The notes beneath the pieces are model-generated. The model was not told where the DNA came from. It saw only the letters and a list, made by a program, of their open reading frames with translations, and did not search any database. Shown piece after piece: positions 44,163 to 53,150 of a stretch of 64,000 nucleotides of DNA. This stretch comes from Lewinellaceae bacterium (GTDB lineage: Bacteria > Bacteroidota > Bacteroidia > Chitinophagales > Saprospiraceae): positions 930,001 to 994,000 of the forward strand of contig JACJYN010000002.1 in assembly GCA_020636095.1 (NCBI GenBank), read 5' to 3'. Positions within the stretch are counted from its first letter, which is position 1, and every line of letters starts with the position of its first letter. Both the position numbers and the translations under genes were made by a program.

Positions 44163-47100
44163 TCAATCTATGCCGTTAGACGGCGCACCCTGAAGGCAGC
44201 GGCAACTACGGCCGTACGACTTACCACCGGCGTGGCGGCTCAGCCCGCCGCTGAGGCTGTTGAAGTAGAAGTACCACGCGTCCTGCGCGTCCTGCTCCGT
44301 CCCGATCCAGTAATAGCCGTACTGCCCAAAGTAGTTGAAACTGCCATCTAGGTTCCGGTAGCCGCCAGGGAACGCAGCGAACCCCCTATTGCCATCTTCC
44401 ACCAAAGCTTCATAAGATTTTTTTGGGTCGCCGACATCCTTGTCTGTTTCAGCATCATAATATCCTCCAAAAGAATTGGCCAATTCCTTCCATTCTGCAT
44501 CCGTCGGCAGCCGCCAGCCGGCGCCCAGTTGTTTACATGCCTCCTGCGCCGACTGCCAGGTATACAGCCGGCCGTATTGCTCACAGTTTTTCGGGTTGTC
44601 CTCATAGCACCACGACTCCTTCACTTCGAGGTCCAGGTTTTGCGCTATCCAGATCGGGCCGTTGGCTTCAAACTGAAGGGTGCGATACGTTTTACCGCCG
44701 GCCGAAACACTGCCTCCTATTGGGAAAGCGAGCGCCTGCTGCTGGAGATCAAGGCTATTTTCCGGTTGTTTATCTATTTTGCCGATCTGTCCGAGATCTA
44801 TCTTGCGGAGATTCGTGGGAGGCTGCTGTTTTATTCGAGTGCTTTGGCTGGACAAAAAAGCAGGGTCGAAGGTGCGCAGGGTGAGCTGCAGGAGCTGGTA
44901 GAACTCATTGGCGGTACCGTCGATGGAGCGGCGCACCCAAAAGCGGGCGGCCATGTTATCTTCGAGGAAATCCGATCCCTGGCCGCTGGAGAAATCGCTG
45001 AATTGTTCGTAAAAGTAGCGGCTGATAGGGCTAACGCCCCTGCCGTCCGGACGCTTCTCTATAGGTGTTTCCAGTATCCTCTGGTAGCCGTCCATAACAT
45101 TCTTATTGTTGGCAGCCACCGGATACGCCTGGTAGAAGGTGCGAAGCACGATCCGGAACTCGCGATCGTACAATCCCTGCAGTTGCTTCGTCAGTAGCTT
45201 GTTCTTACTCAGGAGGTTTAAGGTGGTATTCAGTTTGCGAAGGAAAGCGGGGTTATAGCGCCCAAACGTATTTTCATTGGCATAGTCGATATCCGCCCCG
45301 CGGTGCGGGCCGGAGCGGTACACCTTTTCTCCGAATATTTTTTCCAAAATGGCCGGATTCAATAAGGATTTCAGAGCGGCGTAGCGCCCTCGCACCCCCA
45401 TTTCCGGCAAGTAAGTGCCGGTCTCTTGCCAGGGAAGCCTGGCCGCCTGCTGGCTCAACCTGCTCCAGTTGGTGGACGATTCCATCATGGCCTTTTCCAG
45501 CGCCTGCTCTTCCCGGGATTCTCCCGGCGGGTAAGGCCCAGCAGTAGTATCCGTCCCTGATTGGGACAGGCACGGTTCGAGGGTGGGCTTGCCCTCGTAA
45601 GTTTTAACAATATAGCCCTCCACGCCCTTGTGCCGGATGCGGTAATAGTCCGGCCCTTCTTCCAGCAATTGTACCTGCTCACCAAGAGCGATGGGTTTTA
45701 TTTTCGTTTCTATATTGACCCTCAATTTTCCCCAGGCTACCGGATCTTTAATATAGGCATTCAACTCATCAGCCTCTTTTCGGGTCAGTTGCCGGGAGCG
45801 AAGCGCCAGCTCAGAAGGCACATTACTGATCACATAGCAAGCTTCGGGAGGGATGGTATCTGGCGGCGCCTGGCCACCTGTACACCAGCTGCGGATACGC
45901 TCCATATCCAGCTGGGTGGAATCCAGGCGGATGGCTTCCTGGAAGTAGGCGCAGACTCTGTCCCTGCCGGTTAACAACAACTGCTCAAAGCGGTTATACA
46001 GCGCCTCTTCCGAGGCTTGTTCGTTCTCCAGTTGAGTAGTATCCTGCAAGCCCAGGCGTTCGAAGGTATTCAGCATGGACTGCTGCACCACAGGAGGCGA
46101 ATCGCTGGTTCCGGCTTTGATCTTTTTCCATTCCTCGAAAGCATCGCGAAATTGCGCTCGCTGCTCCGCCGGGCTCAGGTCGAAAAACTGGGAGCCGGCC
46201 AGGTACAGCTCGGCGCCTTTATTATAAAAAGCCACCGCCATATTGCTGCGGTATTCGTCCACCCATTCATCCCGGAATTGATAGCGGTTGTTGCCTGCTG
46301 TCGTTGACAACTTCAGGCTTCTATCCGCCCGGTTGTAGGCGACCAACTCGGTGACGGCAGAAAATCCGGAAGGCGGCATTCGCCACTGCCAGCTGGCGTC
46401 GTAGCCCGATTCTGCTTCCGGCACAAACAGCGGTACATCTGCCAGGGTTTGCCAAAGCATGGCCTGCGCATTAAAAGCGCTGGCGCTGGATAAAGAGTCC
46501 CCTTGTATGGCCGCCAGTACGTGCGCTTCCACCATCACCCCCATGGCGTCCAGGCTGTTGATACACAGCAGGTTGCTTTCCCTTTCCACCCGGTATTCCA
46601 CGATTACTCCTTCGCAATCTACCGGCTGAATCTGCCAGGGCCAGGCGGTGAGCAGCAAAGCGGGTATCCACAAGGGCAGGGCCCAGCGCAGCACATCGCG
46701 CCATTCGCCGCGCCAGCCCAGTCCGGGCAGGCCGTGAGGGTAAAGATATTTTTTCCAACTTTCCGGAATAATGAAATCCAGCGCATTGCGCTCGCGCTGT
46801 AGTTGTTTGATAACGGTGACATCGGCGTCGGCCCCGGCCTCCATGAAGCGGCTGATTTCCTGTTCGAGTTCCTTCTTGCGGCGATTGTTTTTGGTGATGA
46901 GCCACTCGTTGAGGGCTACGTTCATAGCGTAATCCTCAAAGGCAGCCGAATCGCTGGGGGGCGGGTTCTGCTGCAGGATATCCGCTAGTTGAACCCGCAC
47001 CTGTTCGAGCAGCAAAGGGTGCTCCGCCTGCAGCCAATCCACCAGGCTAACACGGGTGGCGGGCGGCATGCGCCCCTCCGTAAACCAGGGCAGGCGGGTG

Positions 47101-48899
47101 AGTTGCAACAACTTGTCTACCGTGAGCAGGTTCTCCTTTCCGATGGAAAGCTGCTGGCCGAGGTAGAGGGTGAGGTCCCAGTGCAGGGCGGGGTACACCG
47201 CGCAGGCGGCGATCCACTGCAGCATAGGCTCGCTGAAGTGGGCCTGCAGGCTGGAAACCAGGGCGCCGTTGAGTTCAATGGGTTGCTGCGGGGCGTCTTT
47301 TACGCGGCCTGGCCAGGTATCGAAGCGGGCGTCCTCTTCCATTTCCAGCTCTTCCAGCCAGAATTGCAGGCTTTGCATGGAGAGGGGCAGCAGGACAAAG
47401 AGCTCGCCCAGCCGGCGCTCGCGTTTGCCCCAGCTACCGGTGGGGCGGGGCGTCAGCAGGAGGCGGTGTTTCCAGTTTTGGAGCAGATGGCTCCACGGCT
47501 CCAGCTTGCCGGTCAGCTTATGGAGCAGGCCGTTCCCGTAGCCGGCCACCAGGAGGCGGGAGCCGGCGTAACGATGCTGTATCTCCTGCAACGGCACGCC
47601 CTCCGGATACCCTTCGTTGTAGCAGATTCGGAGGTCGCTATCGTAAAAAAACCGCTCGATCAGCACCTCATTGTCGTGAAACACCTGGAAGAGCAGGTCC
47701 AGCAGCCGGGCTCGGTGGTTGCGGGCCGACTGCTGCTCGATCAGCAGGAGGTATTCCGGAGGGCGGGTCTGCTGGAGGAAGCGGAAGGTGGGCATGCCTC
47801 CTTGCTCGATGGTGGCGCCTATGGTCCGGGGCACATCCAGCTTGAACGCTTCGCTACCGGTGCGCTGGCGGATGAGATTGAGGATGAAACTAAAATCATC
47901 GCCCAGATGAATGGCCTCCGCTCCTTCAATACGGATGTTCCAGGCGTAAGGAGCTTTGTCTTTGGATTCCAATTCAGCCACCAGCTTGCGGCGGCGGTAG
48001 GCGCGGTAAAAAAGCACCGCCAGCAATAAAAGAGTAAAGAGTAACAGGCCGCCCCACTTTAGCCACCAGAAGTTGTCGGCAATAAATTGCTGTAACCAGG
48101 AAGGAGGCTGCACGGCAAAGGCCAATGGGTCGTGCTGGAACGGATAATTTTTAAAATCAAAGGTAGGGGCTGGTAGGCCCGGCGGGGTAACCACCTCATT
48201 TTCAATCGAATCTAAACCAATGGTATCTACATCCGGTTCCGGCAATTCAATAATGGGCTTATAATTGACCCGCAGTTTCTTTCCCTGTCCATTGTCCCAT
48301 TCCAACAGGATGGAATCCTTTCCCTCGATGCCATCCCGGGCGGTATACACCAGGCATTGCTGGCTATCCACCCGAAAATCGCCGAGGCCGCCCCGGCCGG
48401 GGTACAGCACTTCATAGCTAAAAAGGGCGCCAAAATCTTTGAGGTCAACAGTATCGTTAAGGCAGGCCACTACCTGCTCTCCGGCCTGCATCTGGAACGG
48501 CTTTTCAATAAAATCCCTTTCCACCGGTTGCATCAACTGATACATGATGATCACAGGGGGGGCCAGCAATAAGAGGGCCAGAACCCAGATCAGGCCGCGG
48601 AAACGCCGTTCCTGCTGGTCTGGCTCCACCCGTTCTTCCTGTTCCACTTCTTTATAGAAGGCCTCCGTCCGCTTTCGGCACTGCTCAAACAGCTCGTAAA
48701 AATGGGCCTGCTCCTTGGGGTTGTTGGCAAAGAGGGGGGCCAGGAGGTAGGGCATTTCCTCCAGCGGGGTGTCTTCCGGCAGCCGATGCAATAACTCCTG
48801 CACTTGCAACTGCTGGCCGGTGCCCAGGGAGTAGCCTTCTGCCTGAAGGGTGCTTAGCAGTTCTGCAATGAGGTGATATTTCAGCCCGGAAAAAGTCAT
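44163..48899 (-). CDS. Large membrane protein: degenerate vWA-like region, SH3b, C-terminal FISUMP (FGE/C-lectin-like) domain
   Basis: 1578 residues. The N-terminal helical part (LLAPLFANNPKEQAHFYELF at 52-71) resembles the start of MoxR-associated vWA proteins. Membrane segments are at about 102-122, 281-300 and 738-754. Residues 355-485 (LDVPRTIGATIEQGGMPTFR, PEYLLLIEQQSARNHRARLL, RLLVAGYGNGLLH) look like a vWA fold with a degenerate MIDAS. A winged-helix-like stretch follows. An SH3b-like module (VQLLEEGPDYYRIRHKGVEG) lies past the middle. The last ~150 residues are a FISUMP domain (WRLPTDAEWKELANSFGGYY ... YWIGTEQDAQ ... KSYGRSCRCL). It overlaps the MoxR gene by ATGA, so the two are coupled. 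Read with its neighbours, it resembles a MoxR/vWA conflict-system component. Confidence 0.75.
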   Translation of the reverse strand: MTFSGLKYHLIAELLSTLQAEGYSLGTGQQLQVQELLHRLPEDTPLEEMPYLLAPLFANNPKEQAHFYELFEQCRKRTEAFYKEVEQEERVEPDQQERRFRGLIWVLALLLLAPPVIIMYQLMQPVERDFIEKPFQMQAGEQVVACLNDTVDLKDFGALFSYEVLYPGRGGLGDFRVDSQQCLVYTARDGIEGKDSILLEWDNGQGKKLRVNYKPIIELPEPDVDTIGLDSIENEVVTPPGLPAPTFDFKNYPFQHDPLAFAVQPPSWLQQFIADNFWWLKWGGLLLFTLLLLAVLFYRAYRRRKLVAELESKDKAPYAWNIRIEGAEAIHLGDDFSFILNLIRQRTGSEAFKLDVPRTIGATIEQGGMPTFRFLQQTRPPEYLLLIEQQSARNHRARLLDLLFQVFHDNEVLIERFFYDSDLRICYNEGYPEGVPLQEIQHRYAGSRLLVAGYGNGLLHKLTGKLEPWSHLLQNWKHRLLLTPRPTGSWGKRERRLGELFVLLPLSMQSLQFWLEELEMEEDARFDTWPGRVKDAPQQPIELNGALVSSLQAHFSEPMLQWIAACAVYPALHWDLTLYLGQQLSIGKENLLTVDKLLQLTRLPWFTEGRMPPATRVSLVDWLQAEHPLLLEQVRVQLADILQQNPPPSDSAAFEDYAMNVALNEWLITKNNRRKKELEQEISRFMEAGADADVTVIKQLQRERNALDFIIPESWKKYLYPHGLPGLGWRGEWRDVLRWALPLWIPALLLTAWPWQIQPVDCEGVIVEYRVERESNLLCINSLDAMGVMVEAHVLAAIQGDSLSSASAFNAQAMLWQTLADVPLFVPEAESGYDASWQWRMPPSGFSAVTELVAYNRADRSLKLSTTAGNNRYQFRDEWVDEYRSNMAVAFYNKGAELYLAGSQFFDLSPAEQRAQFRDAFEEWKKIKAGTSDSPPVVQQSMLNTFERLGLQDTTQLENEQASEEALYNRFEQLLLTGRDRVCAYFQEAIRLDSTQLDMERIRSWCTGGQAPPDTIPPEACYVISNVPSELALRSRQLTRKEADELNAYIKDPVAWGKLRVNIETKIKPIALGEQVQLLEEGPDYYRIRHKGVEGYIVKTYEGKPTLEPCLSQSGTDTTAGPYPPGESREEQALEKAMMESSTNWSRLSQQAARLPWQETGTYLPEMGVRGRYAALKSLLNPAILEKIFGEKVYRSGPHRGADIDYANENTFGRYNPAFLRKLNTTLNLLSKNKLLTKQLQGLYDREFRIVLRTFYQAYPVAANNKNVMDGYQRILETPIEKRPDGRGVSPISRYFYEQFSDFSSGQGSDFLEDNMAARFWVRRSIDGTANEFYQLLQLTLRTFDPAFLSSQSTRIKQQPPTNLRKIDLGQIGKIDKQPENSLDLQQQALAFPIGGSVSAGGKTYRTLQFEANGPIWIAQNLDLEVKESWCYEDNPKNCEQYGRLYTWQSAQEACKQLGAGWRLPTDAEWKELANSFGGYYDAETDKDVGDPKKSYEALVEDGNRGFAAFPGGYRNLDGSFNYFGQYGYYWIGTEQDAQDAWYFYFNSLSGGLSRHAGGKSYGRSCRCLQGAPSNGID

Positions 48900-49834
48900 A
48901 AATTTAATAATCCCTGCAACGCCTTCAGGTCTTCCTTATTCTTGGCCAGGATGGAGTACGACAGGCTCAGTTGTTCCTTCTCCTCCGCTGCCAGCCCCGA
49001 CAAATTATTCAGTTTGGATGCGTCGAATTCCATTTTCCGGAGCAGGGCGGCCCATTGGATCAGCTCGGCGGTGGCAGGGTCTTTCTTGAGTTTCACCCTG
49101 TCTTTAGCGCGGATCATTTCAAAGTGGGTAATGATGGCGTCGAGCTGTTTTTTTCCGGCCTCCGAATCGAAGCCATCCAGTTTTTGCTGAAGGATGCGGA
49201 GCAGGTCGCCCGCCGCCGGGAATTCGATGTGGAAATAGGCCACCCGGCGCAGGAAAGCGTCGGGCAGGTTTTTTTCCGAGTTGGAAGTCATGATGATGAC
49301 CGGGCGGTTGTCGGCGGTTGTTTCGAAGCTTTTGCCGATCTCAGGCAGGTCAAAGCGCAGTTCCTCCAGAGCGGCCAGCACGTCGTTGGGCAGGTCGCGG
49401 GGGGCCTTGTCGATCTCATCGAGCAGTACGACGCGGCGGCTCTGGCTGCGAATAGCGGCGCCCAGGCCCTGATAGCGGATGTACTTCTCCTCCACCTGTT
49501 CGGGTGTCAGCGGCTCGGTTTGGGTTTGGCTGTACTGAAAATGCCCCAGGGCGTCGTACCGGTAAAACAGGTCTTTGGCCGTAGAGGTGGTCTGGGCGTT
49601 GAAGACGATCACCTTTCCCAAATCGAAATAGTAAGCCAGGTGATGGGCCAGCTGGGTCTTGCCCGTGCCCGGCTCGCCGGTAAGCAGCAATGGCTGCCCC
49701 AGGTTGAGGGCGACATTGACCGCGCCGACCAGCCCTTTGGGCGGCAGGTAAAGCCGTGGGTCGTTGATCTTTTTGTTCAACTCGATCTTCGGCAGTTTGC
49801 GCTGCCCGCTTTCGCTGTATAAATGGAAGCTCAT
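48896..49834 (-). CDS. MoxR-type AAA+ ATPase
   Basis: 312 residues. Walker A is LLTGEPGTGKTQLAHHLAYY, Walker B RRVVLLDEIDKAPRDLPNDV, followed by the sensor-1 region RPVIIMTSNSEKNLPDAFLR and arginine finger FLRRVAYFHIEFP. The N-terminus (LYLPPKGLVGAVNVALNLGQ) and helix-2 insert match MoxR/CoxD-like ATPases, chaperones that work with vWA proteins to remodel targets. Its stop overlaps the start of the vWA-like gene (ATGA), the expected partnership, and an inactive-STAND-like gene lies 109 bases upstream. Confidence 0.92.
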   Translation of the reverse strand: MSFHLYSESGQRKLPKIELNKKINDPRLYLPPKGLVGAVNVALNLGQPLLLTGEPGTGKTQLAHHLAYYFDLGKVIVFNAQTTSTAKDLFYRYDALGHFQYSQTQTEPLTPEQVEEKYIRYQGLGAAIRSQSRRVVLLDEIDKAPRDLPNDVLAALEELRFDLPEIGKSFETTADNRPVIIMTSNSEKNLPDAFLRRVAYFHIEFPAAGDLLRILQQKLDGFDSEAGKKQLDAIITHFEMIRAKDRVKLKKDPATAELIQWAALLRKMEFDASKLNNLSGLAAEEKEQLSLSYSILAKNKEDLKALQGLLNL

Positions 49835-49943
49835 GGCGTATTTTTTCGGTTAATGCTGGCGGATTCGGTAATTTTTTCGTTTGTGAGGAGGGTTATCAAT
49901 CCTTGGCATGCGCAGGAAAATTGCCGCTTAATGCCGCCCCCTC

Positions 49944-51029
49944 CTATTCATTGGCAATCCGATAGACAATCGCCTGCAGTTCTTCGATATCTTTCATATT
50001 CAACAATCGTTTGTCCTGATACAACCGCTGGTCCTCCTCCCGCAGGCCGGAGAGGAAGACGTCCATCACCTGCTGCACCTTATTGGGGTTGCGCTCGCCC
50101 AGGTCCATCAGCCAGGCGCGCAGGTCGCCCTCTTCAACGGGCAGGAGAGGCGTCAGCAGGCTGGCTTCATTTCGTTGGGACAAGCCCGCCAGGCCGTCGA
50201 CGATGGCCTTCTGAGCCGGCGTCAGCTTGCCTTCGTGTTGTTTTTCGATATACACGACAAAGAAAAAAAGAAAGGTAGGCACCTCCTGATGGGGGCAACG
50301 GAAGGTGTCGATCATCCATTGCAGGTACTCCAGCAAAAAATCCTCCCAGTTGCGCTCGTTGATCTCAAAGGCGACGGCCACGTAGTCGAAAGGCAGTTTG
50401 GGGACGCCGGTTTTGATAAACGCGTCGAAGGACTGGGTATCGGCAAAGCGGAAGCGCTCCTGCACATATTCCTTTAACCGCTGCTGGCATTTGCGGGCGT
50501 TGCGCCCTACGGGCAGGTCCTGAATACGCAGGCGGCCGGTATCCTCGTGGGTGATGATGTGCAAGCCGTCCGCATCGCCGTCGAGTTCTTCCACCAGCAG
50601 CTCGTACACCATGCGCTCGGCAAAGCTGGGCGGCATCTGAGTGGGGCAGGCGCTGATGAAATAGAACTGAAATTCCTGCTTTGCCTCCTCCTTTTCGTCG
50701 AAAGCATCCCAGAATTTGCCGCGCATTTCCCGGCGGTCTACATTCACCAGGTGCAGCAGGCCGATCTCCTCGTCTTCATCGATGTTCAGCTCCCGCGCGG
50801 CATCCAAAAGTAAGGAATCCTTATCTACCGAACGAATGTTGTGGGCGCCCGACAGGGCGCCTTTCAACTCGCGTATCTGCCCTTCCAACTGGTTGATTTC
50901 CTCGTCCATAGAAAACTTGGCGTTGGCGTCCACGGCAATATCCCGCTCTTTCTTCAGGAAGTTGAGCTTGCGGATGAGCAGTTCCAGCTGCGCTTCAAAA
51001 CCTTTGATTTCTTCGGGCGTGTAGAACAT
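49944..51029 (-). CDS. Inactive-STAND-like (iSTAND) protein with N-terminal coiled coil
   Basis: 361 residues from the ATG at 51029 (MFYTPEEIKGFEAQLELLIR); an earlier ATG at 51086 adds 19 unconvincing residues. Residues 5-60 form a coiled coil like the small effector-associated domains of bacterial NLR-type proteins. The main domain reads LLHLVNVDRREMRGKFWDAF and QFYFISACPTQMPPSFAERM. This is the strand-loop-helix position of a STAND P-loop in which the GxxGxGK residues are absent, matching the inactive-STAND families described with MoxR-vWA conflict systems. WEDFLLEYLQWMID and a C-terminal helical part follow. First gene of the three-gene unit. Family call is from motif memory. Confidence 0.6.
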   Translation of the reverse strand: MFYTPEEIKGFEAQLELLIRKLNFLKKERDIAVDANAKFSMDEEINQLEGQIRELKGALSGAHNIRSVDKDSLLLDAARELNIDEDEEIGLLHLVNVDRREMRGKFWDAFDEKEEAKQEFQFYFISACPTQMPPSFAERMVYELLVEELDGDADGLHIITHEDTGRLRIQDLPVGRNARKCQQRLKEYVQERFRFADTQSFDAFIKTGVPKLPFDYVAVAFEINERNWEDFLLEYLQWMIDTFRCPHQEVPTFLFFFVVYIEKQHEGKLTPAQKAIVDGLAGLSQRNEASLLTPLLPVEEGDLRAWLMDLGERNPNKVQQVMDVFLSGLREEDQRLYQDKRLLNMKDIEELQAIVYRIANE

Positions 51030-51261
51030 GGGTATTGTTGGGTACCGTTTGTTGTGAGTTGAGGGCCCGGAGAAGAATAAGTTCATCTCCGGGTCCTAAA
51101 GTTAGGCATTTTTTTGAATGCGTATGCGGCCGGCCGAAGGCTTATATTATGCATACGGAAGAGATGGGGGTGAAGTTTAGGGATTGCGCAGAAATCAGCG
51201 GAAAATGGTGGAAGGACGCGGATATATGTCGGCCATTTTTTCTGACGCCCCAAAAAAAAAA

Positions 51262-51285
51262 GCTTGCACCGCATGCGGCACAAGC
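51262..51285. terminator. Hairpin flanked by A10 and T7
   Basis: GCTTG..CCGCATGCGG..CAAGC pairs with two mismatches; A10 precedes (51252-51261) and T7 follows (51287-51293), so a U-tract exists on either strand. It lies between the micro-ORF and the iSTAND gene. Confidence 0.55.
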
Positions 51286-51357
51286 CTTTTTTTGAAACTC
51301 TTTCGTACATGTTAGACAGCCGTTCGGCTAATCTCGTAGTTTTTTGGCGATTAAGAT

Positions 51358-51426
51358 TTAAGATGCTTCCATCAAGTCAAAATTGAACAATAGAAGGATC
51401 AGTAGAAGAATGCCTAGAATGATCAT
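51358..51426 (-). CDS. Hydrophobic 22-residue micro-ORF
   Basis: ATG to TAA, reading MIILGILLLILLLFNFDLM plus EAS: one membrane helix and a short polar end. It is reminiscent of type I toxin peptides (Ibs/TisB class) or of small membrane regulators, but no family was recognised. Support comes from position: a consensus promoter lies about 140 bases upstream on the same strand and a terminator-like hairpin about 70 bases downstream. It was too short for routine gene calling; translation is unproven. Confidence 0.35.
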   Translation of the reverse strand: MIILGILLLILLLFNFDLMEAS

Positions 51427-51570
51427 GGGATAAGCTTTAAATGAAAAAAAAGGGTTTAGAAATCTACATTCTTCCCATCGGAGTAAAGTGGGTTGAGTGA
51501 AGCGTGTGTTTTGGATATGTTGTGATTCACTTTACACCTAAAGCATGTTTGTAAAAGAACATTCGTTCGG

Positions 51571-51601
51571 CAAAGATACACTAAATATCGTTAGCCCGCA
51601 A
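51571..51601 (-). promoter_or_regulatory. Consensus Bacteroidota promoter, minus strand
   Basis: Reading the minus strand: TTG (51601-51599), 20-base spacer, TATCTTTG (51578-51571), a perfect TAnnTTTG. Predicted start near 51564. It directs transcription toward the micro-ORF and the iSTAND-MoxR operon. Confidence 0.65.
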
Positions 51602-51653
51602 GATGGGCCGGGATGGGATTGACGTGGGAGGGACAATTCGGTATTCGGAGTTA

Positions 51654-52949
51654 GGGGTGTTAAGAAAAATTTTTCACTCTCTTTGGATGAATTTTTTCAT
51701 ATTCTGCTTGAGCCAGTCCACCCCTTGCGGCTCCTCCAGGATGTCAAGCAAGATGGAATAAGTTAGTTCTTTGAAAAACTGGATTTTAGCCATTTTGAAC
51801 GAACGGATACCGTTGCGTTTCTTGTAGATCAAGACCAACATAGCTGCAATCATGGTAAAGTAGAGCATGTTTTGGATGGCATTGGCATCGTTGCATACAA
51901 AGTGCGTCAGGTTCATTTCCTGTTTCATGAAACGGAAAAGCACCTCGATGTCCCACCGCTGGCGATAAATTTCAGCGATATGCAGGTGATCCCACAGGTT
52001 AGTCACGAAAGACAGCACCTGCCCACTGGCTTTTCAAGGTATTGAACCAAGCGCAGTTTGGTGGGCGAGAGACTTTTGTTGCTCTCACAGAGATGAACGG
52101 CACTGTCCTGGATAAACTCTAAGCTCTCTGTATCGCTATAGCCATCGTCTTGCCAATGTGGATGAAGCAGATCATAACGGGGCGCATCCTTCAGGCGGTG
52201 GACAAATAATATCTGTTCCTCTGCCAGTTGGGCGTAAGACTTGCGGCTTTGTAGCCCTCTATCAAAAATCGCTGATATCATCTTCCCATGGATGCCTTGA
52301 GGATGGCTTCTTTCAAAGCTGTTTCACTGAGGTGCCCTTGATCGGCATGGAAATGCATCTGGATGAGAAACTCGTCAGATGCATTTCCGTGGTGAGCTTG
52401 ACTTGCCTCTTTTGCCTTTTTTCGTGTTACCTACCTTCATCCCTTCAATAAATGGGAAAAGGTGGCGATCATTGTGGAGTCATAGCGCTTGATATGGTAG
52501 CCAGACAAAGATTTGTCTCCATATAATTGCCGGGCGCGTTTATAGACTAGCTCAAAAAGCTTACGGCAAAAAGCAGGCTTGATCTTGATCAGGCGCTCCC
52601 GGATACCTGTCCAGGTCACCTCATCGGCAGCCAGCGCAGGGCTATAGGCTTGAAAGAGCGGGTCTTTATAATGCTCTTCCATGACCCGAAGGCTTAAGCG
52701 TTCGCTGCTCATAAGGCTAAAAAGCACTAACTTGAACAGGCTGGTGGCCTTAAGTTTCTTGACCCATTTGTCCACGACGAGGTCCTTAGCCAGTTGCTCG
52801 ACCGATTCCTCAGGTATCAACTCAAGCAATTCTGATACACTCACTCCCTCTGCGGAGGGAGGTTTTCGGCGCATTGCGGGCATGTTCGTTTTTCGGCTAA
52901 ATTCCAATTTTTTTCAAAGAATGTATTTGAAAATTTTTCTTAACACCCC
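51654..52949 (-). mobile_element. Decayed IS4-type insertion sequence, 1296 bp
   Basis: Terminal inverted repeats GGGGTGTTAAGAAAAATTTT.. (51654-51676) and its complement ending at 52949 match over about 22 bases with one length difference. One transposase gene, in several frames, fills the interior. Both flanks are heptamer repeat sequence (ATTCGG/TATTCGGAGTT), so the element landed in such a tract. A clear target duplication could not be read because the target is itself repetitive. Confidence 0.85.
51674..52907 (-). pseudogene. Frameshifted IS4-family transposase
   Basis: N-terminal piece 52907-52437 (VSVSELLELIPEESVEQLAK ... IKRYDSTMIATFSHLLKG, first catalytic Asp). The segment 52437-52281 is split over three frames (KVGNTKKGKRGK; VKLTTEMHLTSF; IQMHFHADQGHLSETALKEA). 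The middle piece 52281-52003 has ISAIFDRGLQSRKSYAQL (second Asp). The C-terminal piece 52018-51674 has YRQRWDIEVLFRFMK, the YREK motif with the catalytic Glu. At least four frame breaks make it non-functional unless they are sequencing errors. Confidence 0.85.
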
Positions 52950-52951
52950 TA

Positions 52952-53000
52952 ATTCGGAGTTCGGTATTCGGAGTTCGGAGTTCGGGGTTCGGGGTTCGCA
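52952..53000 (+). repeat. Heptanucleotide repeat tract (TTCGGAG/TTCGGGG)
   Basis: About seven consecutive units of the pattern TTCGGAG, TTCGGTA, TTCGGGG directly after the right end of the IS; the tract's other half is at 51635-51653 on the left side of the IS. Confidence 0.85.
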
Positions 53001-53030
53001 GCGGGCAGCTTACCGCCTGGGGGAAAATGG

Positions 53031-53060
53031 ATAAAGCCCGGCGCAGGCGCCAGGCTTTAT
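53031..53060. terminator. Bidirectional hairpin downstream of sodA
   Basis: ATAAAGCC-C-GGCGC, loop AG, GCGCC-A-GGCTTTAT: 13 pairs with one mismatch. It is flanked by T/A-rich sequence, between the IS and the sodA 3' end. Confidence 0.55.
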
Positions 53061-53150
53061 TATTCAGTATTCGAGGGATAGTTCAATTTTCTGTATCTTT
53101 CAAAAACGCTCATTGATTTTCAGTAACTATTCAGCATCATGGTGATTTAA

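Larger units (their letters stand above)
51030..51653. other. 624-base region upstream of the MoxR operon with promoter, micro-ORF and terminator-like hairpin
   Basis: Contains, in minus-strand order, a consensus promoter (51571-51601), a structured leader (GTAAAGTG / CACTTTAC pairing), a 22-residue hydrophobic ORF (51358-51426) and an A/T-flanked hairpin (51262-51285). About 230 bases then remain before the iSTAND start. The order suggests a small transcription unit that may end before, or read into, the operon. Confidence 0.5.

Noticed and set aside
46989..48029. 346-codon plus-strand frame opposite the vWA-like region
   Set aside because: Low-complexity, Gln-rich translation typical of an antisense frame; the coding strand has coherent domains.
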